From contig NZ_LR130844.1 of the NCBI RefSeq assembly GCF_900626155.1, positions 1,054,277-1,118,276 of the forward strand: DNA of 64,000 bases, given 5' to 3'. Below are positions 23,534 to 31,663 of this stretch, one piece after another (positions within the stretch are counted from its first letter, which is position 1; every line of letters begins with the position of its first letter). The DNA is from Anaerococcus vaginimassiliensis (GTDB taxonomy: Bacteria > Bacillota > Clostridia > Tissierellales > Peptoniphilaceae). The notes under the pieces were generated by a model. That model was not told where the DNA came from. It saw nothing but the letters and a program-made list of their open reading frames with translations, and did no database searches. The position numbers and the translations under genes are program-made.

Positions 23534-25186
23534 ATGAGAGAAGTAGTTTATATTACTGGTCACAAGAATCCCGACACTGATTCTATTATGAGTGCCATAG
23601 CCTATGCTGATCTTAAAAATAGGCTGGGAGAAGTTAGGGCAATTCCAATTAGACTTGGGAAGTTAAATCCAGAAAGTAGATTTGTCCTAGATTATTTTGG
23701 AGTAGAAGCTCCTAAGATAAAAGAATCCATGCAGCTTCAAGTTAAAGATCTAGATATTGATACAGGAAATATCATAGATCCATCAATTGCTATAAGAAAT
23801 GCTTGGGATATCTTCCAAAAAGGAGAAGCTCATTCCTTATCAGTTGTAGATGCTGACGGAAAGATAGTAGGAATTGCATCTTTGTCTAACATAACTCGTG
23901 CCTATATGGACGTGTGGGATGACAAGATATTAGGTAGAAGCAAGACTCCAATAGACAATATCATAGATGTACTTGCAGCTCACATCATCAATTTACCAGA
24001 TAATCCTAGGTCCTATAATGGCAAGATGACAGTCTTTGCTATGAACGAAGGTGAGGAAAACAACCTAGAGGATGTAATCATTGAAGGTGATATAGTTATT
24101 TCTGGAAATAGGGATGATTATTATGAATTTTTGATAAAACAAAAGGTTGGGCTAATTATTCTAACTCATGGGGCGGTTATGAATGAAGAAATGGTAAAGC
24201 TTGCTAGAGAAAATAATGTGACTGTTTTATCAACTGAGTACAATTCCTTCATGACAGCTAGACTTTTGCCAATGACTATTCCAATAAGCCACGTTATGAC
24301 AACTGACAACCTAGTGTACTTTACAACTGAAGATAACCTAGACCAAGTAAGAGATGCGATGGCAAAATCAAGGTTTAGATCATATCCTGTTGTAGATTCG
24401 TCAGAAAGAATAGTAGGGTCAGTTTCTAGATACCATCTTATTTCTTCTGAGAAGAAAAAGCTCATCCTAGTAGATCACAACGAGAGAAATCAATCTATAG
24501 ATGATATAGAAGAAGCAGAAATCCAAGAGATAATCGACCACCACAGGGTTGCAAACATTCTAACAACAGGACCAGTATTCTTTAGGGCAGAACCTGTAGG
24601 ATCAACTGCTACAATAATTTCTGAAATGTATTTGGAAAGTGGTATTAGACCAAGCAAGAAAATTGCAGGCATACTATGTGCAGCTATAATATCAGATACT
24701 CTTCTATTTAGATCACCTACAACAACAGAGACAGATAAGAGAATCCTAGATAGAATGAGCAAGATTGCTGACCTTAACCCAGAAGAATTTGCTGATAAGA
24801 TGTTTAGAGCAGCCACATCTCTAAAGGGTAAATCTGCGACAGACCTTGTCGAAGGCGATGTAAAAACTTTTAATATCGGTGGAGAAGACTTTAGAGTAGG
24901 TCAAGTTATGACTATGAATCCAGAAGAGCTAATCCCTATAATGGATGAACTAAAAGATCTTATGGATAAAAAAATAAAGGCTAAAAATGAATCTACTTTC
25001 GTTTTAGTTCTAACAGATATATTTAACCAAAGAAGTGAGCTTTTAGTAGTGGGTGATCACTTTGACTCTATCAGAGAAGAATTTGGTGAGATAACTGAAA
25101 GAGGAACTATAAATGCACCAGGAGTTTTAAGCCGTAAAAAACAAGTAATACCAAAACTAACAGCTGCAATAATGGCTGATAAGTAA
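23534..25186 (+). CDS. ppaC: Manganese-dependent inorganic pyrophosphatase, CBS-DRTGG type (family II)
   Basis: 550-residue cytosolic enzyme hydrolysing pyrophosphate. The DHH part starts GHKNPDTDSIMSAIAY (metal His and Asp) and continues after a large insert at VDHNERNQ and IDHHRV. The insert (about 70-300) holds a CBS domain, a DRTGG domain and a second CBS, as in nucleotide-regulated family II pyrophosphatases (AMP/ADP inhibit, ATP and diadenosine polyphosphates activate; family knowledge). The length matches that subtype rather than the 310-residue form. It is co-transcribed with the CNNM gene. Confidence 0.95.
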   Translation: MREVVYITGHKNPDTDSIMSAIAYADLKNRLGEVRAIPIRLGKLNPESRFVLDYFGVEAPKIKESMQLQVKDLDIDTGNIIDPSIAIRNAWDIFQKGEAHSLSVVDADGKIVGIASLSNITRAYMDVWDDKILGRSKTPIDNIIDVLAAHIINLPDNPRSYNGKMTVFAMNEGEENNLEDVIIEGDIVISGNRDDYYEFLIKQKVGLIILTHGAVMNEEMVKLARENNVTVLSTEYNSFMTARLLPMTIPISHVMTTDNLVYFTTEDNLDQVRDAMAKSRFRSYPVVDSSERIVGSVSRYHLISSEKKKLILVDHNERNQSIDDIEEAEIQEIIDHHRVANILTTGPVFFRAEPVGSTATIISEMYLESGIRPSKKIAGILCAAIISDTLLFRSPTTTETDKRILDRMSKIADLNPEEFADKMFRAATSLKGKSATDLVEGDVKTFNIGGEDFRVGQVMTMNPEELIPIMDELKDLMDKKIKAKNESTFVLVLTDIFNQRSELLVVGDHFDSIREEFGEITERGTINAPGVLSRKKQVIPKLTAAIMADK

Positions 25187-25191
25187 AATTT

Positions 25192-25241
25192 ATCCTAGAA
25201 TTTTCCTAAATAATTTAATAAGGGAAATTCTAGGATTTTTT
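25192..25241 (+). terminator. Terminator after ppaC
   Basis: Long stem ATCCTAGAATTTTCCT/AGGGAAATTCTAGGAT with a small bulge, followed by TTTTTT. Confidence 0.93.
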
Positions 25242-25259
25242 ATTATAAAGGAGTAGACC

Positions 25260-25775
25260 ATGGAAATATTAGACTTATATGATGAAAACAGGATAAAAAC
25301 AGGAAAAACTTACATAAGAGGAAGCAAGATGCCAGAAAATACCTACAGGCAAATTGTCCACATTGCCATATTTGATGATAAGGATAGGATGCTTATCCAA
25401 CAAAGACAAAGCACAAAAACTATGGCAAATCTGTGGGATGTATCTTGTGGTGGAGCAAGTAAGGCTGGAGAAAGCTCAAAAGAAGCTATAGGTAGAGAAG
25501 TAAGTGAAGAACTGGGGCTAGCAATTAACTTTACAAACATAAGACCCATATTTACTGCAAACTTCAAATATGGTTTTGATGATTTTTATCTAGTTCATGA
25601 AAATATTGACATCGAGGACTTAGTTCTCCAAGAAGATGAAGTCCAAGATGCAAGCTGGGCAAGTGAAGATCAAGTCCTAAAGCTTTTGGATGAGGGAAAG
25701 TTTGTAAAATACAAGAGAAATTTCATAAAATTAGTATTTGACCTTGCCAAAGATTATAGAATAGTAGAGATTTAA
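25260..25775 (+). CDS. Nudix hydrolase (isopentenyl-diphosphate isomerase-like subgroup)
   Basis: 171 residues. The Nudix box is complete: G at the start of GGASKAGESSKEAIGREVSE, then ELGL, matching Gx5Ex7REUxEExGU. The N-terminal part (EILDLYDENRIKTGKTY...PENTYRQIVHIAIFD) is typical of the YfcD/IPP-isomerase-like Nudix group. The substrate is not deducible. AAAGGAG precedes the ATG. It sits between a terminator and a surface-protein remnant, so it is probably alone. Confidence 0.88.
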   Translation: MEILDLYDENRIKTGKTYIRGSKMPENTYRQIVHIAIFDDKDRMLIQQRQSTKTMANLWDVSCGGASKAGESSKEAIGREVSEELGLAINFTNIRPIFTANFKYGFDDFYLVHENIDIEDLVLQEDEVQDASWASEDQVLKLLDEGKFVKYKRNFIKLVFDLAKDYRIVEI

Positions 25776-25813
25776 AAAATAAAATCAAAATAATATCTAA
25801 ATTTAATTTATAA

Positions 25814-26239
25814 GATAAGCAAATATCTAACGACGAAATTATCCTAGGACTTCCTCAAAGATTAGGCTATAAGTTTATTAATTGGCTAGCTAATGGCAAC
25901 AAATACCTAGCTGGAAGTAGGGTTAAGGTTACAGATGAAATGATATTTACTGCTATTTGGGAAAAAATTACAATCCCTAAAGCTGACGCATCAGGTGATA
26001 ATAACGATACTACGAAACCAATTGACAAGGATAAATCTGATAATAAGGATAAATCTAACAAAAATATTAACAAAGAAGATAATAATAGCAAGATAGTAGC
26101 TAAAAATATTAATGAAAATAATGCTACTGATAAATCTAACAAGAAAAATCCAAAAACAGGTATAACATCTATACTTGCCGAAGTTAACGCTCTTGTAGCT
26201 CTTATGTTTGGATACAAAAATCTAAAGAAAAAAGACTGA
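25814..26239 (+). pseudogene. Orphan C-terminus of a wall-anchored surface protein (InlB-type repeat plus sorting signal)
   Basis: The frame is open from just after a TAA at 25811 to a stop at 26237-26239. It has no start codon with a ribosome-binding site (the ATG at 25940 is internal and unsupported). Translation shows a Listeria/Bacteroides-type (InlB B / Flg_new) repeat, LGYKFINWLANGNKYLAG... ending FTAIWE, then a spacer very rich in Lys, Asp and Asn, and a sorting signal NPKTG (not LPxTG) with hydrophobic stretch and KKKD tail. So the 5' part of a large adhesin has been lost. The terminator of the original gene remains. Confidence 0.8.
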
Positions 26240-26244
26240 AAAAT

Positions 26245-26278
26245 AGCCAACCTACATGATTAGTGTGGGTTGGCTTTT
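26245..26278 (+). terminator. Terminator after the surface-protein remnant
   Basis: 12-bp stem AGCCAACCTACA/TGTGGGTTGGCT with one G-T pair, then TTTT. Confidence 0.85.
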
Positions 26279-26342
26279 GTGCAAATTATTTGTAATCTTA
26301 TTCAACTTTATGATATATTAATAATAGGATAAGGAGGAGCTT

Positions 26343-27572
26343 ATGACAGAAAATAAAAAGGTCAAAAAATCAAAGTTAACCCGTAATATTTTTATTGCCC
26401 TTATTTCGGCGATTGTACTTGGACTACTCTTGCAGAGTCAATCGGAAATTTTAAACCTATACATAAAACCGATTGGTGATATTTTCCTAAATCTAATCAA
26501 GTTCATAGTAACACCAATTGTATTTTTCTCTATAATTGGCGGAATCGTTTCTATGAGAGATATCAAAAAAGTTGGAGAAGTTGGTGTATTTACCATAATT
26601 TATTATTTCTTTACAACTGCCTTTGCTATCGTGATTGGATTAGGATTTGGTAATATTTTCAAAGGGATCTTCCCAGTTATTGGAACAAGCAATCTAGAGT
26701 TTGAAGTACAAGATAAGGTATCATTTATGGATACTATCGTAAATATCTTCCCTAAAAACTTCCTTGCACCAATGTATGAGGCAAACATGCTTCAAATTAT
26801 AGTGGGAGCTATAATTGTAGGATTCTCAATCCTTGTTATTGATAAATTAAAACAAGAAAAGGCCATCGGTGCTGTAGAAATTTTAAATGAAATATTTATG
26901 AAGGCTATGGAGCTTATCTTAAGACTTTCACCTATTGGTGTATTTTGCTTACTAATTCCAGTTATAGCTGAGAATGGTCCTATGATTATTGGATCTTTGG
27001 CATCAGTTTTACTTGTAGCTTACCTTGCATATCTAGTGCATGGACTTGTTGTTTACTCATTTACTATAAAAACTTTAGGACACCTAAATCCAATAGAGTT
27101 TTTTAAGGGAATGCTTCCTGCAATCATGTTTGCATTTTCTTCTGCATCATCAGTTGGTACTCTTCCAATCAATATGAAATGTTGTGAGGAATTGGGAGCA
27201 AACAAGGACGTTACAAGTTTTGTTCTTCCTTTGGGAGCTACTATAAATATGGACGGAACTGCAATCTATCAAGGTGTATGTGCAATCTTTATTGCATCTT
27301 GTTATGGAATAGATTTAACCCTTGGACAAATGGTAACTATAGTTCTAACTGCAACACTTGCATCAATAGGTACAGCAGGAGTTCCAGGATCTGGAATGAT
27401 AATGCTTGCTATGGTTTTACAATCAGTAAACCTTCCTGTAGAAGGAATAGCTCTTGTAGCTGGAATCGATAGAATATTTGATATGGGTAGAACAACCCTA
27501 AACATAACAGGAGATGCAACAGCTGCAATCATCAACAGCAATAGACTTAGAAAAAAAGGAAAGATAGCATAA
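26343..27572 (+). CDS. Dicarboxylate/amino acid:cation symporter (DAACS family)
   Basis: 409-residue membrane transporter of the GltP/DctA family for glutamate, aspartate, serine or C4-dicarboxylates. Hallmarks: serine-rich re-entrant loop AFSSASSVGTLP, the NMDGT motif in GATINMDGTAIY, the second loop GVPGSGMIM, and DRIFDMGRTTLNITGD in the last helix, with Arg/Asp substrate contacts. AAGGAGG precedes the ATG and a terminator follows, so it is monocistronic. The Asp/Arg pattern in DMGRTTLNI fits a dicarboxylic amino-acid or dicarboxylate substrate; which is uncertain. Confidence 0.94.
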   Translation: MTENKKVKKSKLTRNIFIALISAIVLGLLLQSQSEILNLYIKPIGDIFLNLIKFIVTPIVFFSIIGGIVSMRDIKKVGEVGVFTIIYYFFTTAFAIVIGLGFGNIFKGIFPVIGTSNLEFEVQDKVSFMDTIVNIFPKNFLAPMYEANMLQIIVGAIIVGFSILVIDKLKQEKAIGAVEILNEIFMKAMELILRLSPIGVFCLLIPVIAENGPMIIGSLASVLLVAYLAYLVHGLVVYSFTIKTLGHLNPIEFFKGMLPAIMFAFSSASSVGTLPINMKCCEELGANKDVTSFVLPLGATINMDGTAIYQGVCAIFIASCYGIDLTLGQMVTIVLTATLASIGTAGVPGSGMIMLAMVLQSVNLPVEGIALVAGIDRIFDMGRTTLNITGDATAAIINSNRLRKKGKIA

Positions 27573-27573
27573 A

Positions 27574-27607
27574 AAAAGAATTCCCCAAAAATGGGGAATC
27601 TTTTTTA
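27574..27607. terminator. Bidirectional terminator between the symporter and the DUF1858 gene
   Basis: GATTCCCC-type stem (GAATTCCCC/GGGGAATC around AAAAAT) with a T-run on the plus side and an A-run on the other, serving both converging genes. Confidence 0.88.
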
Positions 27608-27634
27608 TTGAAAAACTTCCAAAAGGATAGTTTA

Positions 27635-27862
27635 TTATTTATTTAATTCAGTTAGTAGGTATTCGCAGTCCATACCGTGAACCATACAAGCCTCTTCAAG
27701 AGTTTCGTAAAGTGATGATGGACAAGCAATACAACCCATTCCTGCCATCAAAAGTGTGTTGATAGCTTCTGGTTTTATTTGAATTATTTCGCCTATAATC
27801 ATATCGCGAGTGATCTTAGCATCACCAGTTTTTTCAGTTGTTTTGTTTTCTTCTAAAGCCAT
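27635..27862 (-). CDS. DUF1858 domain protein (possible redox disulphide)
   Basis: 75-residue soluble protein. After about 16 polar residues comes the DUF1858 domain (DMIIGEIIQIKPEAINTLLM), followed by GMGCIACPSS, a CxxC pair in the position described as a hybrid-cluster-protein-associated redox disulphide. Biochemical role unproven. AAGGAGGG precedes the ATG. It has its own short transcription unit. Confidence 0.87.
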   Translation of the reverse strand: MALEENKTTEKTGDAKITRDMIIGEIIQIKPEAINTLLMAGMGCIACPSSLYETLEEACMVHGMDCEYLLTELNK

Positions 27863-27950
27863 ATATAGCCCTCCTTGTAGATATTATTTTACTATAAAAA
27901 TTTTCATAATCAAAGTGTTTTACTAGGGTATGATTAAAGAAGGAGGATTT

Positions 27951-28283
27951 ATGGAAGAAAGAGAAAAGATAATAAAAGAAATTGAAAAAGAAAGAGAAAA
28001 TCTTTCAAAGATTCAAGAGCAAATGGACTTTAGGGATGGTGGAGTTTTCATCAGATTATTCTTTGAGTCACTTATTATAGATGCGCTAGTTCTTTTGATA
28101 TTAAGCTTTACAAGGCTTGAAGATTATAAAAAGATTGGAATTTTGCTAGTAGGGTTTTTACTTATTTTTATCATTCTTGGAATGATTTATAAGAAAAAAC
28201 TAACGAAAAAGAAAGATAAGCTCATAGAAGAAAGAATTGCTTGCCAAAAGAGAATAGTTAGTCTTAGCAAAAAATTAAACTAA
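27951..28283 (+). CDS. Hypothetical two-helix membrane protein with coiled coils
   Basis: 110 residues, family not recognised. An N-terminal charged coiled-coil region (about 1-30, Glu/Lys rich), two membrane helices (about 38-56 and 65-84) and a basic coiled-coil C-terminus (about 85-110). The ATG at 27951 is chosen because AAGGAGG is four bases upstream; an upstream ATG in frame has no such site. It is 73 bases before htpG, which has its own promoter. Confidence 0.7.
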   Translation: MEEREKIIKEIEKERENLSKIQEQMDFRDGGVFIRLFFESLIIDALVLLILSFTRLEDYKKIGILLVGFLLIFIILGMIYKKKLTKKKDKLIEERIACQKRIVSLSKKLN

Positions 28284-28291
28284 ATAATCTA

Positions 28292-28319
28292 TTGAAAAAG
28301 ACCTACTACTTAGTATAGT
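28292..28319 (+). promoter_or_regulatory. Sigma-A promoter of htpG
   Basis: TTGAAA (28292-28297), 16-base spacer, TATAGT (28314-28319), directly upstream of a CIRCE element. Confidence 0.65.
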
Positions 28320-28320
28320 A

Positions 28321-28347
28321 TTAGCAGTTGATGACTAAGAGTGCTAA
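28321..28347 (+). promoter_or_regulatory. CIRCE (HrcA operator) upstream of htpG
   Basis: TTAGCAGTT (28321-28329), nine-base spacer, GAGTGCTAA (28339-28347). The right arm is a perfect match to the CIRCE consensus TTAGCACTC-N9-GAGTGCTAA and the left arm matches at seven of nine. It starts two bases after the -10 box, so HrcA bound here would block transcription. Confidence 0.85.
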
Positions 28348-28356
28348 GGAGGAAAT

Positions 28357-30207
28357 ATGAAACAAGAATTTAAAGCTGAAGCCAAAAAAGTAATGGATCT
28401 TATGATAAATTCTATATACACAAACAAGGAAATTTTCCTAAGAGAGTTAATTTCAAATGCTTCAGACGCACTAGACAAACTATATTATAAGGATTTAAAA
28501 TCAGACAATTCAACTGACAAGTCTGATTATTATATAGAAATTATTCCAAACAAGGATGAAAGAAGCCTAACAATCCTAGATACAGGTATAGGAATGGATG
28601 AAAATGATCTAATAGAAAATCTAGGTACCATTGCCAAATCAGGTACAGAGGCCTTTAGAAAAAGTATAGAAGATTCAGATGTCAAAGATTTAATAGGTCA
28701 ATTCGGTGTTGGTTTTTATTCTGCATTTATGGTTAGCGATAAAATCCAAGTTCTAACTAAGAAGTTTGGAGATGATAAAGCATATTTGTGGGAATCTGTT
28801 AATGCAGAATCTTACGAGATAAGTGAAGCTAATAAGGAAGAAAATGGAACAGAGATAAAACTTTTCCTAAAGGAAAATACAGAAGATGCCAATTATGATG
28901 AATATTTAGACCAATTTAGGATCAAGAACCTAGTAGAAAAATATTCTAACTACATCAGATATCCAATCAAAATGCTAGTAACAAAAACTAGAAAAGCAGC
29001 AGACTTTACAGATGATGATCCAAAATACGAAGATTATAAGGATTATGATATCCTAAATTCAAATGAACCAATTTGGAAAAAGAATAAAAATGACTTAAAA
29101 GATGAGGACTATGTAAACTTCTATAGAGAAAGCCACTATGGTTTTGATGAGCCTTTATCATGGATGCACTTTAATGTTGAAGGCTTGGTAGAATTTAAGG
29201 CATTGTTGTACATTCCAAAGAAAGCTCCTTTTGATTTCTACTCAAAAGATTACAAGAAAGGCTTGGAGCTTTATTCTCACGGGGTAAAAATCATGGATAG
29301 GTCAGAAGACCTACTTGATGATGCGTTTTCCTTTGTAAAGGGAGTTGTTGATAGTGATGATATTAGCTTAAATATCTCAAGGGAAACTCTCCAACAAGAT
29401 AGACAAGTTAGGGTTATAGCTAAGCAAATCAACAAGAAAATCAGACAAGGTCTAAAAGATTTACTTAAAAATGATAGGGATAAATACGAATCCTTCTTCA
29501 AGGAATTTGGAAATAGCCTCAAAGTTTCAATCTATGAATCATATGGTGCTAATAAGGCTGACTTAGAGGATTTATTATTGTTTTATTCTAAAAAAGAAGA
29601 TAAACTTATAACTCTAGCAGAATACAAGGATAATATGAAATCAACCGACGAAGAAATCCTATATGCTGTTGGAGATAGCTTAGAAAAAATAAAAGCATCA
29701 CCAGCTCTAGCTATGGTAGATGATGATAGAGATGTCTTGCTTCTTGATGAAAAACTTGATGAGTTCTTGATTAAAATGCTAAAAGATTATAAGGAAATTC
29801 CATTTAAATCAATAAACCAAGAAGAAGATACAAATGAAGAAAAGGATGAAGAAGATACTAAGCTTGTTGACTTTGTAAAAGAAAATACCCCAGATGATGT
29901 TGTAGATGTTAGATTTACTGACAAACTAGTAGATATTCCAGCTATGATAAAGCAAAGAGGAGAAGTTTCAATAGAGATGGAAAAAACTCTAAAAGATCAA
30001 CCTCAAGCCATGGGAATTAAGGCAGACAAGGTTCTTGAAATTAGCAAAAACACCAAGGCATACACAATCCTAAAAGAAAATGTAGGAAAAGATGACGATA
30101 AAGCTAAGATGATTACAAATCTTTTGCTAGATCAAGCAAGACTAATGGAAGGACTTGAAATAGAAAATCCTGTTGAATATTCTAAAAATATATGGAAATT
30201 AATCTAA
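28357..30207 (+). CDS. htpG: HtpG, Hsp90-family molecular chaperone
   Basis: 616-residue cytosolic ATP-dependent chaperone. N-terminal GHKL ATPase (about 1-220) with ELISNASDALDK (N box), LDTGIGMDEND (G1) and GQFGVGFYSAF (G2); the middle domain contains the catalytic-loop arginine in NISRETLQQDRQV; the C-terminal dimerisation domain follows. An acidic loop (about 488-505, EEDTNEEKDEEDT) separates the middle and C-terminal domains. AAGGAGG overlaps the end of the CIRCE element. In Bacillus subtilis htpG is not under HrcA, so the CIRCE here marks a different control. Confidence 0.97.
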   Translation: MKQEFKAEAKKVMDLMINSIYTNKEIFLRELISNASDALDKLYYKDLKSDNSTDKSDYYIEIIPNKDERSLTILDTGIGMDENDLIENLGTIAKSGTEAFRKSIEDSDVKDLIGQFGVGFYSAFMVSDKIQVLTKKFGDDKAYLWESVNAESYEISEANKEENGTEIKLFLKENTEDANYDEYLDQFRIKNLVEKYSNYIRYPIKMLVTKTRKAADFTDDDPKYEDYKDYDILNSNEPIWKKNKNDLKDEDYVNFYRESHYGFDEPLSWMHFNVEGLVEFKALLYIPKKAPFDFYSKDYKKGLELYSHGVKIMDRSEDLLDDAFSFVKGVVDSDDISLNISRETLQQDRQVRVIAKQINKKIRQGLKDLLKNDRDKYESFFKEFGNSLKVSIYESYGANKADLEDLLLFYSKKEDKLITLAEYKDNMKSTDEEILYAVGDSLEKIKASPALAMVDDDRDVLLLDEKLDEFLIKMLKDYKEIPFKSINQEEDTNEEKDEEDTKLVDFVKENTPDDVVDVRFTDKLVDIPAMIKQRGEVSIEMEKTLKDQPQAMGIKADKVLEISKNTKAYTILKENVGKDDDKAKMITNLLLDQARLMEGLEIENPVEYSKNIWKLI

Positions 30208-30221
30208 CTAATAAATAACTA

Positions 30222-30263
30222 ATACGAGCGTAAGTTTATCTTAACTTTCGCTTGTATTTTTTT
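30222..30263 (+). terminator. Terminator after htpG
   Basis: ATACGAGCG pairs with CGCTTGTAT (one G-T pair), with an inner AAGTT/AACTT stem, followed by seven T. Confidence 0.85.
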
Positions 30264-30342
30264 ATATATATTTTTGCTTATAAAATTAATTAAAGCTTGT
30301 AATAGAGAGGTTTGGACTAGCTTAAAAAATTCAATAAAATAT

Positions 30343-30411
30343 TTGACAAGGACTTTTACAAGCGTATAATTAATTATTTAATTTGACATTACTTATGATT
30401 CATAGTATAAT
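30343..30411 (+). promoter_or_regulatory. Tandem consensus promoters of veg
   Basis: P1: TTGACA (30343-30348), 16-base spacer, TATAAT (30365-30370). P2: TTGACA (30383-30388), 17-base spacer, TATAAT (30406-30411). Both have perfect hexamers, implying very strong constitutive transcription, as for the well-known strong veg promoter of Bacillus. Confidence 0.88.
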
Positions 30412-30441
30412 AGTACACATAATGAATGAGAGGATGATTAA

Positions 30442-30678
30442 ATGGCACATAAATCAGTTCAAGATATTAGAGATGAAGTAAGAAGTAATGTGGGTAAGGA
30501 AGTTATTCTCAAAGCAGATATGGGAAGAAAAAGGATTAAAACCAAAACTGGCGTGATTGTCAATGCTTTCCCAAGTGTATTTACAGTAAAGGTTAACAAT
30601 GATTTTGATGTTGAAAGAACAGTATCTTATACATACTCAGATATCTTGACATCAACTGTTAAACTTGTAGCTAATTAA
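30442..30678 (+). CDS. veg: Veg protein (DUF1021)
   Basis: 78-residue basic small protein of the Veg family; in Bacillus it affects biofilm gene expression and is highly transcribed (family knowledge). Family features: QDIRDEVRSNVGKEVILKAD, the basic GRKRIKTKTG segment and FTVKVNNDF...RTVSYTYSDIL. GAGAGG precedes the ATG. Transcribed from two consensus promoters and closed by its own terminator. Confidence 0.94.
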   Translation: MAHKSVQDIRDEVRSNVGKEVILKADMGRKRIKTKTGVIVNAFPSVFTVKVNNDFDVERTVSYTYSDILTSTVKLVAN

Positions 30679-30683
30679 AAACT

Positions 30684-30717
30684 AACTGTTGCAAAAGCTT
30701 GCAGCAGTTCTTTTTTT
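30684..30717 (+). terminator. Terminator after veg
   Basis: AACTGTTGCAA pairs with TTGCAGCAGTT (one G-T pair) around AAGC, followed by seven T. Confidence 0.92.
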
Positions 30718-30734
30718 GTCATAAAGGAATTAAT

Positions 30735-31571
30735 ATGAAAAAAATATACGCAGATTTACATTCACACACCAACCACTCAGATGGATTATTAGAAATAGAA
30801 GATGTTTTAAAAAGAGCCAAAGATAAGGGTGTCGAGGTCCTTGCTATAACAGATCATGACACGAGCAATCACTTTGGAGAAATCAAGAAAAAGGCAGGAG
30901 AAATTGGTATAAAAACCCTAAAGGCTCTAGAAATGAGCTGTTACGATTATGAAGTAGATAAGAAAGTCCACATAGTCGCCCTATTTTTGCCAGAAGAAAC
31001 TCCTAATATTGATAACTTGTGCAATGATTTTCTAAAAAGAAGAGATAGCAATCACAGGAAATTGATTAAGGATTTAAATAAAAAAGGCTATGATATAAGC
31101 TATGCTGATTGCAAGAAATTCTCTCCCTATTCAATTGTTTTTAAGTCAAATATAATACAGGCACTTAAGGAAAAGTATCCAGAGAAAAAAGAAGAGATTA
31201 CTTTTAGTAAAATCTTTGGATCTATGAAAGATAAGAAGAAAAACCTAGAAATGGGATATATTGATGTAGAAGAAGGGATTAAGGCAATCCTTGCTGATGA
31301 TGCAATACCCATCATAGCTCACCCTTGCCAATATGAAAACTATCCAGAGATAGAAAAATACGTTGGCTTTGGTCTAAAAGGAATAGAGATTTCTCACTCA
31401 AAGATGAAAGAGATTGACTATAAGATAACTAAGGATATAGCTAACAAATACGATCTCTTAGAATCAGGAGGAACGGACTTCCATGATCCAGACAAACACC
31501 ATTTTGGGGAATTTGGACTAAGCAAAGATGAGTTTGAGAGTTTGTTAGAAAAAGCTAACAAGACTATTTAA
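30735..31571 (+). CDS. PHP-domain phosphoesterase (TrpH/YciV-like)
   Basis: 278 residues. The four PHP metal motifs are visible: ADLHSHTNHSDG (I), ITDHDT (II), IIAHPCQY (III) and GGTDFHDPDKHH (IV). This subgroup contains 3',5'-nucleoside bisphosphate phosphatases and RNase AM-type enzymes (family knowledge), so a role in nucleotide or small-RNA turnover is likely. The ATG at 30735 follows AAAGGA; an earlier in-frame start would lie inside the veg terminator. It has no obvious own promoter and may depend on readthrough from veg. Confidence 0.88.
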   Translation: MKKIYADLHSHTNHSDGLLEIEDVLKRAKDKGVEVLAITDHDTSNHFGEIKKKAGEIGIKTLKALEMSCYDYEVDKKVHIVALFLPEETPNIDNLCNDFLKRRDSNHRKLIKDLNKKGYDISYADCKKFSPYSIVFKSNIIQALKEKYPEKKEEITFSKIFGSMKDKKKNLEMGYIDVEEGIKAILADDAIPIIAHPCQYENYPEIEKYVGFGLKGIEISHSKMKEIDYKITKDIANKYDLLESGGTDFHDPDKHHFGEFGLSKDEFESLLEKANKTI

Positions 31572-31588
31572 AAAGATAATACAGAAAG

Positions 31589-31661
31589 AAAAAACAAACT
31601 AGATGACAAAGACCCATAAATCAGAATTTTGGGATTTATGTCAAAATCTAGCTTGTTTTTT
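31589..31661. terminator. Long bidirectional terminator between the PHP gene and the MATE gene
   Basis: AAAAACAAACTAGAT pairs with ATCTAGCTTGTTTTT across 70 bases, with an inner CATAAATC/GGATTTATG stem; T-run on one side, A-run on the other. Confidence 0.82.
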
Positions 31662-31663
31662 CT

